DNA from: Clostridium sp. CAG:609
GTDB taxonomy: Bacteria > Bacillota_I > Bacilli_A > RF39 > UBA660
Assembly: GCA_000438075.1 (NCBI GenBank)
Contig: FR903548.1
Location: forward strand, 59,094 to 123,093
DNA: 64,000 nucleotides
Direction of reading: 5' to 3'
Both the position numbers and the translations under genes were made by a program. The notes below the pieces were generated by a model. The model did not search any database, was not told the DNA's origin, and was given only the letters and a program-made list of their open reading frames with translations. Positions 1 through 9,913 of the stretch are shown piece after piece (position 1 is the first letter of the stretch; each line of letters begins with the position of its first letter).

Positions 1-1376
1 TTAGGAGTTCTATGTATCCATTTAACTTCTACTTTTTTATCTGATTTAGTGTATCCAGGATACTTACTAGCATTTGATTCAGTATCTCTTACACATGTAT
101 TCTTATCAGTATAAGTTACATTGAATTTTAATGGAACAAAGTAAACAGAACCTTTTTCACTTGAATATGGAACAACACCATTACCATTATAGAAATTAAT
201 AGTAACTCTAGTTCTATAAGTACCACCAGAAAGGTATGCATCTTGAACTGTGAACCCAAAATTATTTCTAGTTAATGCTGAAGCTCTAAATACTGTAGCA
301 TTTTTAGGAACAATATCCCACTTAAAGTCATTACCAGTTTGATATACATTATATTTATTATCAAGGTATGCTTGGTAATCAGTTAAATTATTACTGAAGT
401 ATGAAATACTGTTTCTTACGATAGATAAATCATTAACGTTATCAGGGATATTTAACATTTGTAATTCGTAATTGTATGAAGTACTCTTTGATGAAGAACC
501 AACCCAACTAGTTGAGTAAATAGTTTTAGTATCTACTTTACAATAGTTATAAGTAACGGTTTCAGTAGATTTGTTTTCAGCATCTTTTTCATAAGAATAT
601 CCATCTGACCATTCACTCCATTTTCTATATTTATAATATCTTACTTTAGATGGAGTAGGAGTTGGATCTGGTGTAGGTGTAGGTTTAGTATCACTTCCAC
701 AATCAAAACAACAACTTCCACAACTTACATTAACGGTTACAGTAGTTTTAACAGTTACAGTAGATGTACTCTTTGTACTTGAACTAGCACTATTTGAAGA
801 ACTAGAACTAGAACTTGAACCAGTATTTCCTTTAGTAACAGTCTTGTTATTATCTGTTTTACCATTATTGTTTGTTGTAGTATCAATTACAACATCTGAG
901 TTAGTAGCATTGTTTTTACAAGTATCACTACTTGAGCATATATCAGCACTTTCAATTGTAGTAACTATAAAGTCTGATTGCTTTCCACAAGTTAAACTAA
1001 CCTTTAAAGCATAGTTACCATCAGCAGTTTTAGTAGCTTGAACATAACTTGAATTAGTATCACAAACTTTACCATCGTTAGTAAAATCAATTAATAACTT
1101 TTGGTTAATCATTTGAGCCAAAGTAAGTTTTTCAGTACCTCCAACTTTTTCAGGTAACTTAGATTTAGTGAAATATTCAAATGCAGCAGTTTTCATAGTA
1201 CTGATATTTGTAATATAATCACTATTTGAGCTAGCTAATGTATTGCTACTTGAATTTTTACCAGTAACTTTAGTAAAAATTAATCCAGCAAGGAATACAA
1301 TAACAGCTAGAATCACTAACTTAATAAGAAGTGATCCCCAATTTAAACTTAAATTTTTATTTCCTTCTTCGTACAT
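1..1376 (-). CDS. Membrane-anchored surface protein, cut off by the window start
   Basis: The reading frame starts at ATG 1376 (minus strand), 8 nt after an AAGGGGG ribosome site, and stays open for 458 codons to the window edge, so the C-terminus is missing. A short cytoplasmic tail is followed by one membrane segment (about residues 18-37). The rest would lie outside the cell: a globular part, a Ser-rich linker near residue 190, a Cys cluster (CGSCCFDCGS) near 220, a Thr-Pro repeat (TPTPDPTPTP) near 232, and a second globular part. No family is recognised. The linkers suggest a wall-spanning stalk. It is divergently transcribed from uvrA and has its own strong promoter. The Cys cluster could bind metal or form disulfides; that is inference. 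Confidence 0.8.
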   Translation of the reverse strand, partial: MYEEGNKNLSLNWGSLLIKLVILAVIVFLAGLIFTKVTGKNSSSNTLASSNSDYITNISTMKTAAFEYFTKSKLPEKVGGTEKLTLAQMINQKLLIDFTNDGKVCDTNSSYVQATKTADGNYALKVSLTCGKQSDFIVTTIESADICSSSDTCKNNATNSDVVIDTTTNNNGKTDNNKTVTKGNTGSSSSSSSSNSASSSTKSTSTVTVKTTVTVNVSCGSCCFDCGSDTKPTPTPDPTPTPSKVRYYKYRKWSEWSDGYSYEKDAENKSTETVTYNYCKVDTKTIYSTSWVGSSSKSTSYNYELQMLNIPDNVNDLSIVRNSISYFSNNLTDYQAYLDNKYNVYQTGNDFKWDIVPKNATVFRASALTRNNFGFTVQDAYLSGGTYRTRVTINFYNGNGVVPYSSEKGSVYFVPLKFNVTYTDKNTCVRDTESNASKYPGYTKSDKKVEVKWIHRTP

Positions 1377-1425
1377 AATTCGTACCCCCTTCGTTATGGA
1401 AAAAATATTCCTTTAAGTGCCTCAT

Positions 1426-1454
1426 ATTCTACCACAAATATATGATTTTGTCAA
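1426..1454 (-). promoter_or_regulatory. Sigma-A promoter of the surface-protein gene
   Basis: On the minus strand TTGACA (1454-1449), a 17-bp spacer and TAGAAT (1431-1426) form a near-consensus promoter about 50 bases upstream of the ATG at 1376. Confidence 0.75.
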
Positions 1455-1529
1455 ATATAATATTGCACATTTACGTAAAGAATAAAAATAGGTAAAAAAT
1501 GAAAAAAATATAAAAAAGCCACAGAACAT

Positions 1530-1558
1530 TTGACACAAATACATGTTTGTGATATAGT
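1530..1558 (+). promoter_or_regulatory. Sigma-A promoter of uvrA
   Basis: TTGACA (1530-1535), 17-bp spacer, TATAGT (1553-1558). The leader to ATG 1613 would be about 48 nt. No LexA-type operator is obvious to the eye, although uvrA is often an SOS gene. Confidence 0.75.
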
Positions 1559-1612
1559 ATTCGTGTATCGAAAAAAGATTTTGTGTTAAAATATAAAAAA
1601 GAGGTGTTAAAA

Positions 1613-4423
1613 ATGGCAAATACAGATAAGATAATAATTAAAGGTGCAAGAGAAAATAACCTTAAAAATATTGATATTGAAATTCCCAAAAATAAGCTAG
1701 TTGTAATGACTGGGGTTTCGGGAAGTGGAAAAAGTAGTTTAGCATTTGATACAATCTATGCTGAAGGACAAAGAAGATATGTTGAAAGCTTGTCGGCATA
1801 TGCAAGACAATTCATTGGGGTTAATGATAAACCAGATGTTGATTCAATCGAAGGGTTAAGTCCATCTATATCTATAGATCAAAAATCTACTAATAAAAAT
1901 CCTCGTTCAACAGTTGGAACAATAACAGAAATATATGATTACTTAAGATTACTATTTGCAAGAATTGCTCATCCTTATTGTCCAACTCATCACATTCCAA
2001 TAAAATCACAAAGTATTGAAGAAATGACAAATAAAGTCATGGAATATAAGAATAAAAATGTAACAATATTGGCTCCGGTTGTGCATGGAGAAAAAGGAAC
2101 TCACAAAGATTTATTTGATGAACTAAGAAAAGAAGGATATTCTAAGGTCAGAGTAAATGGCAAGATTATGAGTCTAAATGAAGAAATAAATTTAGAAAAA
2201 AACATCAAAGACAATATAGATATAATAATGGATAAAATAACTGTTGATGATGAAGAATATGGAAGAATATTCGAAGCAATCGAAGCAAGTACAAAAAAAG
2301 CAGATGGTAAAGTAGTTTTACTTGTTGATGATGAAGAAATATTTATGAGTGAAAAATATGCATGTAAAATATGTAATTACTCAATACCTGAACTAGAACC
2401 AAGATTATTTTCATTTAATGCCCCGTATGGTGCATGTGAAGAATGTAAAGGTCTAGGTACAAAACTTCATATAAGCAAGGAATTACTAATACCAAATCCA
2501 GATAAATCAATTATTGAAGGAGCAATAACTGCTTTAAGTATGGATTCAAATACATACTTTACTCAAATCGAAGCAGTATGTAACAAATATGGTATTAACA
2601 TGTATGAACCAGTAAAGAACATTCCTGAAGAAAAATTTAACTATATATTATATGGAACAAATGAAATATTAGAATATAATTATGTATCTAAAAATGGAAG
2701 TACAAGACATACATCAGGTCCATATGAAGGCGTAATACCAGCTCTAGAAAGAAGATATGTTGAAACAAAAAGTGGCTGGATTAGAGACTGGTTACAAGGA
2801 TACATGGTAGAAACAGAATGTCCAGTTTGTAAAGGTAAAAGATTACAAAAATCTGTATTATCTATATATATTAATGATAAGAATATTTTTGATATGACTG
2901 ATATGTCAATCGGAGATTTATTAGAATTTGTTAAAAAAATAAAATTAACAAATGAAGAAAAAGAAATAAGTAGTTTAATATTAAAAGAAATTATATCAAG
3001 ATTAGAGTTTCTAAATAATGTTGGATTATCATATTTGACATTGACTCGTAGTGCAGGAACATTATCAGGGGGAGAAGCTCAACGTATAAGATTAGCAACT
3101 CAAATTGGATCAAAATTATCTGGAGTATTATATGTTTTAGATGAACCAAGTATTGGACTCCACCAAAAAGATAACGAAAGACTCATTAATTCTTTAAAAG
3201 AAATGAGAAATCTAGGAAACTCTTTAATAGTAGTAGAACACGATACTGACACAATGCTTGCAGCCGATTTTCTAGTTGATGTTGGTCCAGGTGCTGGTGA
3301 ATATGGCGGACAAATTATGGCTGCAGGAACACCTGAAGAAGTAATGAAAAATCCAAATAGCTTAACTGGAAAATATTTAAGCGGAGAACTTCAAATTGAA
3401 GTGCCAAAGACAAGAAGAAAAGGAAACGGTAAGAAAATAAGTATCAAAGGTGCCAAAGAAAACAATTTAAAAAATGTAAATGTTGATATACCATTAAACA
3501 AACTAGTAGTTGTAACAGGTGTATCAGGTTCAGGAAAATCATCCTTAATAAATGAAGTCCTATACAAGAAGGTTGCAAATGAATTATACCGAAGCAAAGT
3601 AGTACCTGGTAAATGTAAAGAAATAGTAGGACTAGAAAACATTGATAAAGTTATTCAAATAACTCAAGATGCTATAGGTAGAACTCCAAGAAGTAATCCT
3701 GCAACATATGTAGGAGTATTTGATGATATTCGTGATATATTTGCGGAAACTAAAGAAGCAAAGATGCGTGGTTATGACAAAGGTCGTTTCTCATTTAATG
3801 TTAAAGGTGGAAGATGTGAAAACTGTTGGGGTGATGGCGTTAAGAAAATTGAAATGCATTTCTTAGCAGATGTATACGTTCCATGTGATGTATGTAAAGG
3901 AAGAAGATATAATAGAGAAACTCTAGAAATAAAATATAAGGGTAAAAACATTAGTGAAGTTTTAGACATGAGAGTAAATGAAGCTCTAGAATTCTTCCAA
4001 AACGTACCCAAAATATACAATAAATTAAAAGTTATGATGGATGTAGGTCTTTCATATATTAAATTAGGTCAATCAGCACCAACATTGTCAGGTGGTGAAG
4101 CAGGTCGTGTAAAACTTGCAAAAGAACTACAAAAAAAAGCAACCGGAAAATCTCTATTTATATTGGATGAACCCACAACAGGTCTTCATTCCGATGATAT
4201 AAAAAAATTATTAGTAATATTAAATCGTATCGTTGATAATGGTGATACAGTAATTGTTATTGAACACAATCTAGATGTTATAAAAGTAGCAGATTATATA
4301 ATTGACTTAGGTCCAGATGGTGGAAAAAATGGTGGAAAAGTAATTGCCCTAGGTACACCGGAAGAAGTTGCTAAAAATAAAAAATCTTATACTGGAGAAT
4401 TCTTGGCAAAAATACTAAAATAA
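1613..4423 (+). CDS. uvrA: UvrABC excision nuclease subunit A
   Basis: UvrA is the dimeric DNA-damage sensor of nucleotide excision repair; it loads UvrB at lesions using two ABC ATPase modules. The 936-residue length is normal for the family. The first P-loop ([10 protein letters not shown]) lies near residue 34 and the second near 630. Both ABC signatures are present ([26 protein letters not shown]), as are both DEP Walker B segments ([20 protein letters not shown]). Zinc-finger cysteine pairs occur at CKIC/CEEC, CPVC and CENC/CDVC. A GTG 30 bases upstream is in frame, but ATG 1613 is chosen because GAGGTG (1601-1606) sits 6 nt before it. It is followed 27 bases later by lgt. Confidence 0.97.
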   Translation: MANTDKIIIKGARENNLKNIDIEIPKNKLVVMTGVSGSGKSSLAFDTIYAEGQRRYVESLSAYARQFIGVNDKPDVDSIEGLSPSISIDQKSTNKNPRSTVGTITEIYDYLRLLFARIAHPYCPTHHIPIKSQSIEEMTNKVMEYKNKNVTILAPVVHGEKGTHKDLFDELRKEGYSKVRVNGKIMSLNEEINLEKNIKDNIDIIMDKITVDDEEYGRIFEAIEASTKKADGKVVLLVDDEEIFMSEKYACKICNYSIPELEPRLFSFNAPYGACEECKGLGTKLHISKELLIPNPDKSIIEGAITALSMDSNTYFTQIEAVCNKYGINMYEPVKNIPEEKFNYILYGTNEILEYNYVSKNGSTRHTSGPYEGVIPALERRYVETKSGWIRDWLQGYMVETECPVCKGKRLQKSVLSIYINDKNIFDMTDMSIGDLLEFVKKIKLTNEEKEISSLILKEIISRLEFLNNVGLSYLTLTRSAGTLSGGEAQRIRLATQIGSKLSGVLYVLDEPSIGLHQKDNERLINSLKEMRNLGNSLIVVEHDTDTMLAADFLVDVGPGAGEYGGQIMAAGTPEEVMKNPNSLTGKYLSGELQIEVPKTRRKGNGKKISIKGAKENNLKNVNVDIPLNKLVVVTGVSGSGKSSLINEVLYKKVANELYRSKVVPGKCKEIVGLENIDKVIQITQDAIGRTPRSNPATYVGVFDDIRDIFAETKEAKMRGYDKGRFSFNVKGGRCENCWGDGVKKIEMHFLADVYVPCDVCKGRRYNRETLEIKYKGKNISEVLDMRVNEALEFFQNVPKIYNKLKVMMDVGLSYIKLGQSAPTLSGGEAGRVKLAKELQKKATGKSLFILDEPTTGLHSDDIKKLLVILNRIVDNGDTVIVIEHNLDVIKVADYIIDLGPDGGKNGGKVIALGTPEEVAKNKKSYTGEFLAKILK

Positions 4424-4432
4424 TGTTATAAT
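4403..4432 (+). promoter_or_regulatory. Possible lgt promoter inside the end of uvrA
   Basis: TTGGCA (4403-4408), 18-bp spacer, TATAAT (4427-4432). Transcription would start only about 12 nt before the lgt ATG, so it is a candidate rather than a firm call. Confidence 0.4.
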
Positions 4433-4450
4433 ATTTTAGGAGAGTGAAAC

Positions 4451-5260
4451 ATGAATAGATATATTTTTACAATAGGTAATTTTAAAGTTGAATGGTACTC
4501 AGTACTTATCATCATCGGGGTTATGATTGGTTTAACAATGGTTATGAAAGAAGCAAAAAGATATAAATACCCAACAGAATTTGTATTTAACATGTGTTTT
4601 TGGGCAATAATTGCCGGAATCATCGGAGCAAGAATTTATTATGTGCTATTTAATTTAAATTTATATGATAGCTTCTGGGATGTATTTAAAATCTGGGAAG
4701 GCGGACTTGCAATTCATGGTGGATTAATTGCTGGATTAATTGTCATAATATTGTATTGCAAAAAATATAATGCCAGAGCAATCAGATTTATTGACTTTTT
4801 AGTTCCAGCATTATTACTAGCTCAAGCAATAGGTAGATGGGGTAACTTCTTTAATAGTGAAGCTCATGGTGCAGCAACGACACTTGAACATTTACAAAGC
4901 CTACACATACCAAGCTTTATTATTGAGGGAATGAATATCGGTGGAATATATTACACACCAACATTCCTATATGAATCTATATGGTGCTTTATTGGTTTTA
5001 TAATAATTCTAATAGCACGTCGCCTAAAATATACAAAAGTTGGTCAACCATTTGCATTATATTTAATGTGGTATGGACTAGGTAGGTTCATAATTGAAAG
5101 TATGAGAACAGATTCTCTTATGCTCGGCGGATTTAAAATGGCTCAAATAACTTCCGTATTAATGATACTAGTTGGGTTAATAATAATAATGATAACAGGA
5201 AGAAAAGGAAAATTCGAAGATTTATATAATCAAGATGAAAATGAAGTAATAAGATTTTAA
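4451..5260 (+). CDS. lgt: Prolipoprotein diacylglyceryl transferase
   Basis: Lgt transfers diacylglycerol from phosphatidylglycerol to the lipobox cysteine of prolipoproteins in the membrane, the first step of lipoprotein maturation. The 269-residue polytopic protein shows the family signatures: an HGG segment (GGLAIHGGLIAG), the Lgt signature around GRWGNFFNSEAHG, and the conserved Arg/Glu stretch GLGRFIIESMRTD near the C-terminus. About seven hydrophobic segments are visible. The ribosome site TAGGAGAG precedes ATG 4451. In many Bacilli hprK lies between uvrA and lgt; here the two are adjacent, and trxB follows 12 bases later. Confidence 0.96.
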   Translation: MNRYIFTIGNFKVEWYSVLIIIGVMIGLTMVMKEAKRYKYPTEFVFNMCFWAIIAGIIGARIYYVLFNLNLYDSFWDVFKIWEGGLAIHGGLIAGLIVIILYCKKYNARAIRFIDFLVPALLLAQAIGRWGNFFNSEAHGAATTLEHLQSLHIPSFIIEGMNIGGIYYTPTFLYESIWCFIGFIIILIARRLKYTKVGQPFALYLMWYGLGRFIIESMRTDSLMLGGFKMAQITSVLMILVGLIIIMITGRKGKFEDLYNQDENEVIRF

Positions 5261-5272
5261 TGAGGTGATGTT

Positions 5273-6154
5273 ATGTATGACATTATAATAATAGGAATGG
5301 GTATCAGTGGGATAACCGCGGGTATCTATGCAAAGCGAAGTAATAAAAAAATTCTTTTGATTGACAAAGGTACGGTTGGAGGTTTACTAAACAACATAGA
5401 TAAGGTTAGTAATTATCCGGGATTAATAAATATTGAAGGACCAGAATTTGCAGCAATACTTGAAAGTCAAATCAAAGAGTTAAATATTCCATTTACTTTC
5501 GAAGAAGTTAAATCACTTGATTTAGATAGCAAAGTAAAAAAAGTAATAACAGATAAAAATATCTATGAAGCAAAGAAAGTTATTTTGGCAATGGGAAGAA
5601 AACCAAAATTTTTAGGTCTTGATAATGAAAAAGATTTACTTGGCAAAGGCTTATCAACATGTGCAATGTGTGATGCATTCTTTTATAAAGATAAAGATAT
5701 AGCAGTAGTAGGTACTGGTAATAGTGCTCTGGAAGAATCATTGTATTTGTCAAATATTGTAAATCACATTTATTTAATAAATCGAAGGGATGGTTTTCGC
5801 GGAGAAGCTTCTTTGGTTGAACAAGTTAAAAATAATAGTAAAATTGAAATAATTTATAATAGTAATATAAAGAAAGTAAATACTAAAGATGAAAAAATTT
5901 CATCAATAACTTTAGATAATGGAACTTCGATTGATGTAACTGGTGTATTCATTTATGTGGGATATAAACCTGCAACAGAATTTGTACCAAATATAATACT
6001 TGATGATGAAGGATATGTTAAAGTAAACGAAAAGTTAGAAACCAAAATAAATGGTGTGTATGCAACAGGAGATGTTATTAAAAAAGATACATATCAACTT
6101 ATAACTGCGGCTTCTGATGGAGCCAGAGTTATTACAAATATGAAACAGGATTAA
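5273..6154 (+). CDS. trxB: Thioredoxin reductase (FAD/NAD(P)H)
   Basis: This low-molecular-weight thioredoxin reductase (293 residues) would pass electrons from NAD(P)H through FAD and a redox-active disulfide to thioredoxin. Visible are the N-terminal FAD site (IIIGMGISGITAGIYA), the catalytic CAMC pair near residue 130 followed by Asp, the second nucleotide site (GTGNSALEES), the INRRDGFRG segment where the HRRxxxR NADPH motif normally sits, and the C-terminal ATGDV motif. Asn replaces the His of that motif, so cofactor choice may differ from the textbook enzyme. Start ATG 5273 follows TGAGGTGATG. Linkage of lgt and trxB is common in Firmicutes. Confidence 0.93.
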   Translation: MYDIIIIGMGISGITAGIYAKRSNKKILLIDKGTVGGLLNNIDKVSNYPGLINIEGPEFAAILESQIKELNIPFTFEEVKSLDLDSKVKKVITDKNIYEAKKVILAMGRKPKFLGLDNEKDLLGKGLSTCAMCDAFFYKDKDIAVVGTGNSALEESLYLSNIVNHIYLINRRDGFRGEASLVEQVKNNSKIEIIYNSNIKKVNTKDEKISSITLDNGTSIDVTGVFIYVGYKPATEFVPNIILDDEGYVKVNEKLETKINGVYATGDVIKKDTYQLITAASDGARVITNMKQD

Positions 6155-6169
6155 AATCTTGTTTTTTTT
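6143..6169 (+). terminator. Terminator after trxB
   Basis: AAACAGGAT (6143-6151) pairs with ATCTTGTTT (6156-6164), with one G-U pair, and a T-run follows. The TAA stop lies in the loop. Confidence 0.7.
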
Positions 6170-6207
6170 ATATGTGTTATGATAAAATATTTATGAAGGA
6201 GATCACT

Positions 6208-7827
6208 ATGAAGAAAGAACCATTTTTAACATTTTTAGGTTTATTAATTATTCTATCGCTTTGTTTACTTGGATTAAAAGTATATGAAGATTATACTGCC
6301 AAAGATATCAAAGTAATCTTACCAGTTCAAGAGTATTCTTTAAATAGTGATGGCTATGAAAAAATAAATGAAGTAGTAACTAATGAATACATTTATATCT
6401 TATATCGTAGTGGTAACTCTTATCTTTTAAGAGAGTTAAACACACAAAACTCAAATGATAAAGAGTATAAAAATACAATTGATGCTAGTTGTAAACTTCA
6501 AAATGAAAGTTCAATTCCTTATATAGTGTGTAAAGATAAGTCAAGTATAAAAACCTATGACATATATTTTAATTTTATTAATGAAACAAACACTAATAGT
6601 GAATATGATTATGCTCTAAACTATAATATATATCAAAGCAATAATACCGAGTATCCGGTTGTTTTGACATCTTCTTGTAAAGAGACTTGTTATATTGTAA
6701 GAAAAAATGAGTTATTAAATAAAATAAGCTTATATGAAGATAGTGATTTATTAGAAATTAATGTAAAAAAATATAAACAATATGAAAGTGGAATAATAAC
6801 TTATACCAATAACAAAATTAAAGTATATAATATAAAAAATAATGATTATAAAGAATTTTCATCTCCGAAGGATGACATTGAAAGTAGATTAATAATGGTT
6901 AGTAATAATTATAATTTATATATATTAAATAATAAAGAAATAAGTGTATACAATCTATATAATAAGAGTAACATTAAAAATATTGACTTATTTAAAATAA
7001 AAGAAAAAATAAATAATATGTATATAATACTTACAAATCTATATCTACTAACAGATAATTATATATACATATATGATTTATCAAGTATTGAAAAAATAGA
7101 TAATGATACCAAAAGTAGTTATGAAAATATACTAATTAATAATAAAATAAAATATTTAGAAAATAACTACAATGTAACTATTAGTTTTGATGTAGATAGT
7201 GGACTTCATGGAGATTATGAAATAAGCAAAATAACAAACTATAATGATATAGTAAATGCCTTAAGTTATGTGGAAGATTATTTTTTAATGTTTAATAAAG
7301 AATTTTTTACAAGATTTTATGAAATGAATATGAATGGTCTAAAGATATTTTTAGCAAATGACATAAAGGGAAGTAAAGATGGATATAACTTAACAGATGT
7401 CGTAGGTTTATCATATCAAAAAAATAATACATATATTATTGTTGTCAAAGCAAATAATAGCTTACTTAAAACACTTGTACATGAAACAATGCATACGATA
7501 GATAATTATTTAATACTAAATGGTTATACATATGATACATGGAATTCTCTAAATAACTATGGTTTTACATATTCACACAAATACTATATAAATGAAACAT
7601 TTACCGATACATTAAGTAATTACGAAAATAATGAAGATGTATACTTCGTAGATGCTTATGGAAGAAGTAGTGAAAAAGAAGATAGAGCAAGAATATTTGA
7701 ACAAATTTGTCTAGGCAAAGATTTAAGTGAATATCCAAATCTTTATAATAAGGAAAAATATTTAAAAAATGAAATAGTTACGTATTTTCCAGAAATAAGT
7801 TATATCAAAAATTTTCAAAATAATTAA
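6208..7827 (+). CDS. Membrane-anchored gluzincin metallopeptidase (lethal-factor-like catalytic domain)
   Basis: The 540-residue protein has one N-terminal membrane segment (about residues 6-25) and a long extracytoplasmic part rich in Asn, Tyr and Ile that could form beta repeats. The catalytic end carries HETMH near residue 425 (the HExxH zinc site) and, about 60 residues later, DAYGRSSEKEDRARIFE. That second stretch matches the placement of the third zinc ligand (Glu) in the anthrax lethal-factor-like group. The substrate is unknown; cleavage of an extracellular protein or peptide is inferred from topology. ATG 6208 is preferred over an in-frame ATG at 6172 because AAGGAG lies just before it. 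It follows the trxB terminator, so it is probably a single-gene unit. Confidence 0.7.
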   Translation: MKKEPFLTFLGLLIILSLCLLGLKVYEDYTAKDIKVILPVQEYSLNSDGYEKINEVVTNEYIYILYRSGNSYLLRELNTQNSNDKEYKNTIDASCKLQNESSIPYIVCKDKSSIKTYDIYFNFINETNTNSEYDYALNYNIYQSNNTEYPVVLTSSCKETCYIVRKNELLNKISLYEDSDLLEINVKKYKQYESGIITYTNNKIKVYNIKNNDYKEFSSPKDDIESRLIMVSNNYNLYILNNKEISVYNLYNKSNIKNIDLFKIKEKINNMYIILTNLYLLTDNYIYIYDLSSIEKIDNDTKSSYENILINNKIKYLENNYNVTISFDVDSGLHGDYEISKITNYNDIVNALSYVEDYFLMFNKEFFTRFYEMNMNGLKIFLANDIKGSKDGYNLTDVVGLSYQKNNTYIIVVKANNSLLKTLVHETMHTIDNYLILNGYTYDTWNSLNNYGFTYSHKYYINETFTDTLSNYENNEDVYFVDAYGRSSEKEDRARIFEQICLGKDLSEYPNLYNKEKYLKNEIVTYFPEISYIKNFQNN

Positions 7828-7854
7828 AAAAGTTAGCAAATTATAAAAAATTGC

Positions 7855-7884
7855 TTGACTTTTAATATATACTTAGTCTATATT
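7855..7884 (+). promoter_or_regulatory. mazEF promoter with overlapping inverted repeat
   Basis: TTGACT (7855-7860), 18-bp spacer, TATATT (7879-7884). AATATA (7864-7869) and TATATT (7879-7884) form an inverted repeat across spacer and -10 box, a plausible operator for MazE autorepression. Confidence 0.5.
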
Positions 7885-7902
7885 ATAGGTGGAGGGATAT
7901 AT

Positions 7903-8145
7903 ATGGGATACAAAGTACAAAAATGGGGTAATTCCAATGGAATAAGAATACCAAAAGTTTTTTTAGAAGCTTTAAATCTTAAATCAGGAGATTCAGTAAG
8001 TATGGTAAGAGAGGAGGACAAAATAATAATCAAAAAGATTGCAAGACCAAGAGTTTCATTAAAACAAAGAATCAAAGATTATGAAGGTCCTAATGAGTGT
8101 GAAGACTTTACTTGGGACGAAGCAAAGGGGAAAGAGTTATGGTAA
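7903..8145 (+). CDS. mazE: MazE/AbrB-type antitoxin
   Basis: An 80-residue swapped-hairpin (SpoVT/AbrB-fold) DNA-binding antitoxin. The N-terminus has the family pattern KVQKWGNSNGIRIPK, followed by LKSGDSV and a basic segment. The acidic C-terminus (YEGPNECEDFTWDEAKG) is the usual toxin-binding tail. It should neutralise the next gene product and repress the operon. ATG 7903 follows GGAGGG; an earlier in-frame ATG at 7855 overlaps the -35 box and is rejected. The stop overlaps the mazF start, so translation is probably coupled. Confidence 0.88.
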   Translation: MGYKVQKWGNSNGIRIPKVFLEALNLKSGDSVSMVREEDKIIIKKIARPRVSLKQRIKDYEGPNECEDFTWDEAKGKELW

Positions 8146-8480
8146 ATTACATACCGCAAGAAAGAGATATAGTATACATTAATTTTAGTCCAATTAAAGG
8201 ACATGAACAAAAGGGAGTAAGACCAGCATTGGTACTTAGTAACAGGTTATTTAATCAGTTCACAAATATGGTAGTGTTATGTCCCATAAGCACAAATAAC
8301 AAGACATTTCCAACCCATTATCAATTCAAAAGTTTGAAAAAAATAAATGGTTCAGCATTATGTGAACATCTAAGAAGTGTTGATTTTAAAGAAAGACACA
8401 TCGATTTTATAGAAAAATGTAGTAAAGAAGATTACGACGAAGTCATTGAACTAGTTAAATGTTTCTTTGATGGTAATTAA
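8139..8480 (+). CDS. mazF: MazF-type endoribonuclease toxin
   Basis: A 113-residue PemK/MazF-fold RNase that would cleave single-stranded mRNA at short sequence motifs when not bound by MazE. The hallmark core is present: DIVYINFSPIKGHEQKG, RPALVLS, and a Cys/Pro-rich strand (VVLCPIS) before the variable loop. The length is typical. The start is ATG 8139, which overlaps the mazE stop (ATGGTAA) and has AAAGGGG 8 nt upstream; an upstream in-frame ATG at 8112 is less likely. Organisation (antitoxin first, overlapping genes) is canonical. gltX follows 14 bases later. Confidence 0.9.
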   Translation: MVNYIPQERDIVYINFSPIKGHEQKGVRPALVLSNRLFNQFTNMVVLCPISTNNKTFPTHYQFKSLKKINGSALCEHLRSVDFKERHIDFIEKCSKEDYDEVIELVKCFFDGN

Positions 8481-8494
8481 GAAGGAGAATTAAT

Positions 8495-9913
8495 ATGAAA
8501 GTAAGAACACGTTATGCACCAAGTCCAACTGGATACATGCATATAGGAAATTTAAGAACAGCAATATTTGAATATTTATTAGCAAAAAAATATAACGGAG
8601 ATTTTATTTTAAGAATCGAAGATACTGATCAAGAACGTCAAGTAGAAGGTGCTATTGACTTTATTTACAATACCCTAGACATTTGTGGTTTCAAAATAGA
8701 TGAAGGACCAAACAATGAAAAGGGATACGGACCATATATCCAAAGCCAAAGAAAAGATATTTATAAAAAATACGCTTTAAAACTTGTTGAAATGGGCAAG
8801 GCTTATTATTGTTTTTGTAGTGAAGAAGAACTTGCTAACATGCGTGCAAGAGCAGATGAACGTAAGAAACCATTCTTATATGATGGAAGATGCTCTCGAT
8901 TAAGCAAAGAAAAAATTGAAGAAAATTTAAAAAATGGTGTTCCATATGTTATCAGACAAAAAATGCCTAAGACTGGAGAAACACTAGTTGAAGATGTTAT
9001 TTATGGAAAAATCAAAATAGACAATAGCATCTTAGATGACCAAATTTTATTAAAAAGCGATGGATTTCCAACATATAACTTTGCTAACGTAATTGATGAC
9101 CATTTAATGGAAATCACTCATGTTATACGTGGTAAAGAATATTTAGACCAAACAGCAAAATATAATTTATTATACGAAGCATTCGGCTGGGAAAAACCAA
9201 CATACATCCATGTAGCAATGGTTCTAGGTGAAGATGGTAATAAACTATCAAAACGTAATGGTGATGCATCATTCATGGACTTATACAACCAAGGATATTT
9301 ACCAAGTGCAGTTGTAAACTATCTTGTGTTACTTGGATGGAGTCCTGAAAATAATCAAGAAATATTTACAATGGAAGAATTAATTGAAAATTTCAATGAA
9401 AAGAGAATAAGTAAATCATCAAGTCAATATGATGTAAAGAAACTACAATGGTTCAATCATCATTATATTAATAATATGAATGATGAAGATTACCTAAATT
9501 GGATTAAAAAATATTTCACAAATGATTGTACTGGAAAAAGTGAAGAATGGATAAATAGGCTTCTTCTTATCTACAAGAGTCATTTAAATTATGGAAATGA
9601 AATCAATGAATTAACAAAGAAATTCTTTGATACAAGCTTTGAAATTGAACAAGATGCCAAAGAATTTATGGATAGTGATCCACAAACAAAAGAAGTAGTT
9701 AAAGTTTTCAAAGAATGCATTGAAAATACAACAGAATGGACAGTTGATGTCCTTGCAAATGTAATAAATGAAGTAAAAGAAAAAGCTGGTGTAAAAGGAA
9801 AAATGTTATACATGCCAATAAGAATTGCTGCAAGTGGAATCATGCATGGACCAGAACTTGCGGATACATTATACTTAATTGGTAAAGATGAAATATTAAG
9901 AAGGGTTAAATAG
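8495..9913 (+). CDS. gltX: Glutamate--tRNA ligase
   Basis: Class I aminoacyl-tRNA synthetase that charges tRNA-Glu, and in organisms using the amidotransferase route also tRNA-Gln. HIGN lies at residues 16-19 and KLSKR near 249-253; the intervening Rossmann fold contains YYCFCSEEEL, a position close to the zinc ligands of the family. The length of 472 residues is normal. The ribosome site is AAGGAG. No T-box leader is present, as only 14 bases separate it from mazF. The stop codon overlaps the next start by one base. Confidence 0.97.
   Translation: MKVRTRYAPSPTGYMHIGNLRTAIFEYLLAKKYNGDFILRIEDTDQERQVEGAIDFIYNTLDICGFKIDEGPNNEKGYGPYIQSQRKDIYKKYALKLVEMGKAYYCFCSEEELANMRARADERKKPFLYDGRCSRLSKEKIEENLKNGVPYVIRQKMPKTGETLVEDVIYGKIKIDNSILDDQILLKSDGFPTYNFANVIDDHLMEITHVIRGKEYLDQTAKYNLLYEAFGWEKPTYIHVAMVLGEDGNKLSKRNGDASFMDLYNQGYLPSAVVNYLVLLGWSPENNQEIFTMEELIENFNEKRISKSSSQYDVKKLQWFNHHYINNMNDEDYLNWIKKYFTNDCTGKSEEWINRLLLIYKSHLNYGNEINELTKKFFDTSFEIEQDAKEFMDSDPQTKEVVKVFKECIENTTEWTVDVLANVINEVKEKAGVKGKMLYMPIRIAASGIMHGPELADTLYLIGKDEILRRVK

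Noticed and set aside
1422..1689. Minus-strand open frames between the surface-protein gene and uvrA
   Set aside because: They lie over the uvrA promoter region and start of uvrA, have no ribosome site and an atypical, very hydrophobic composition.
7903..8480. mazEF as part of a phage or plasmid region
   Set aside because: No other mobile-element genes are near; it sits between housekeeping genes as chromosomal modules often do.
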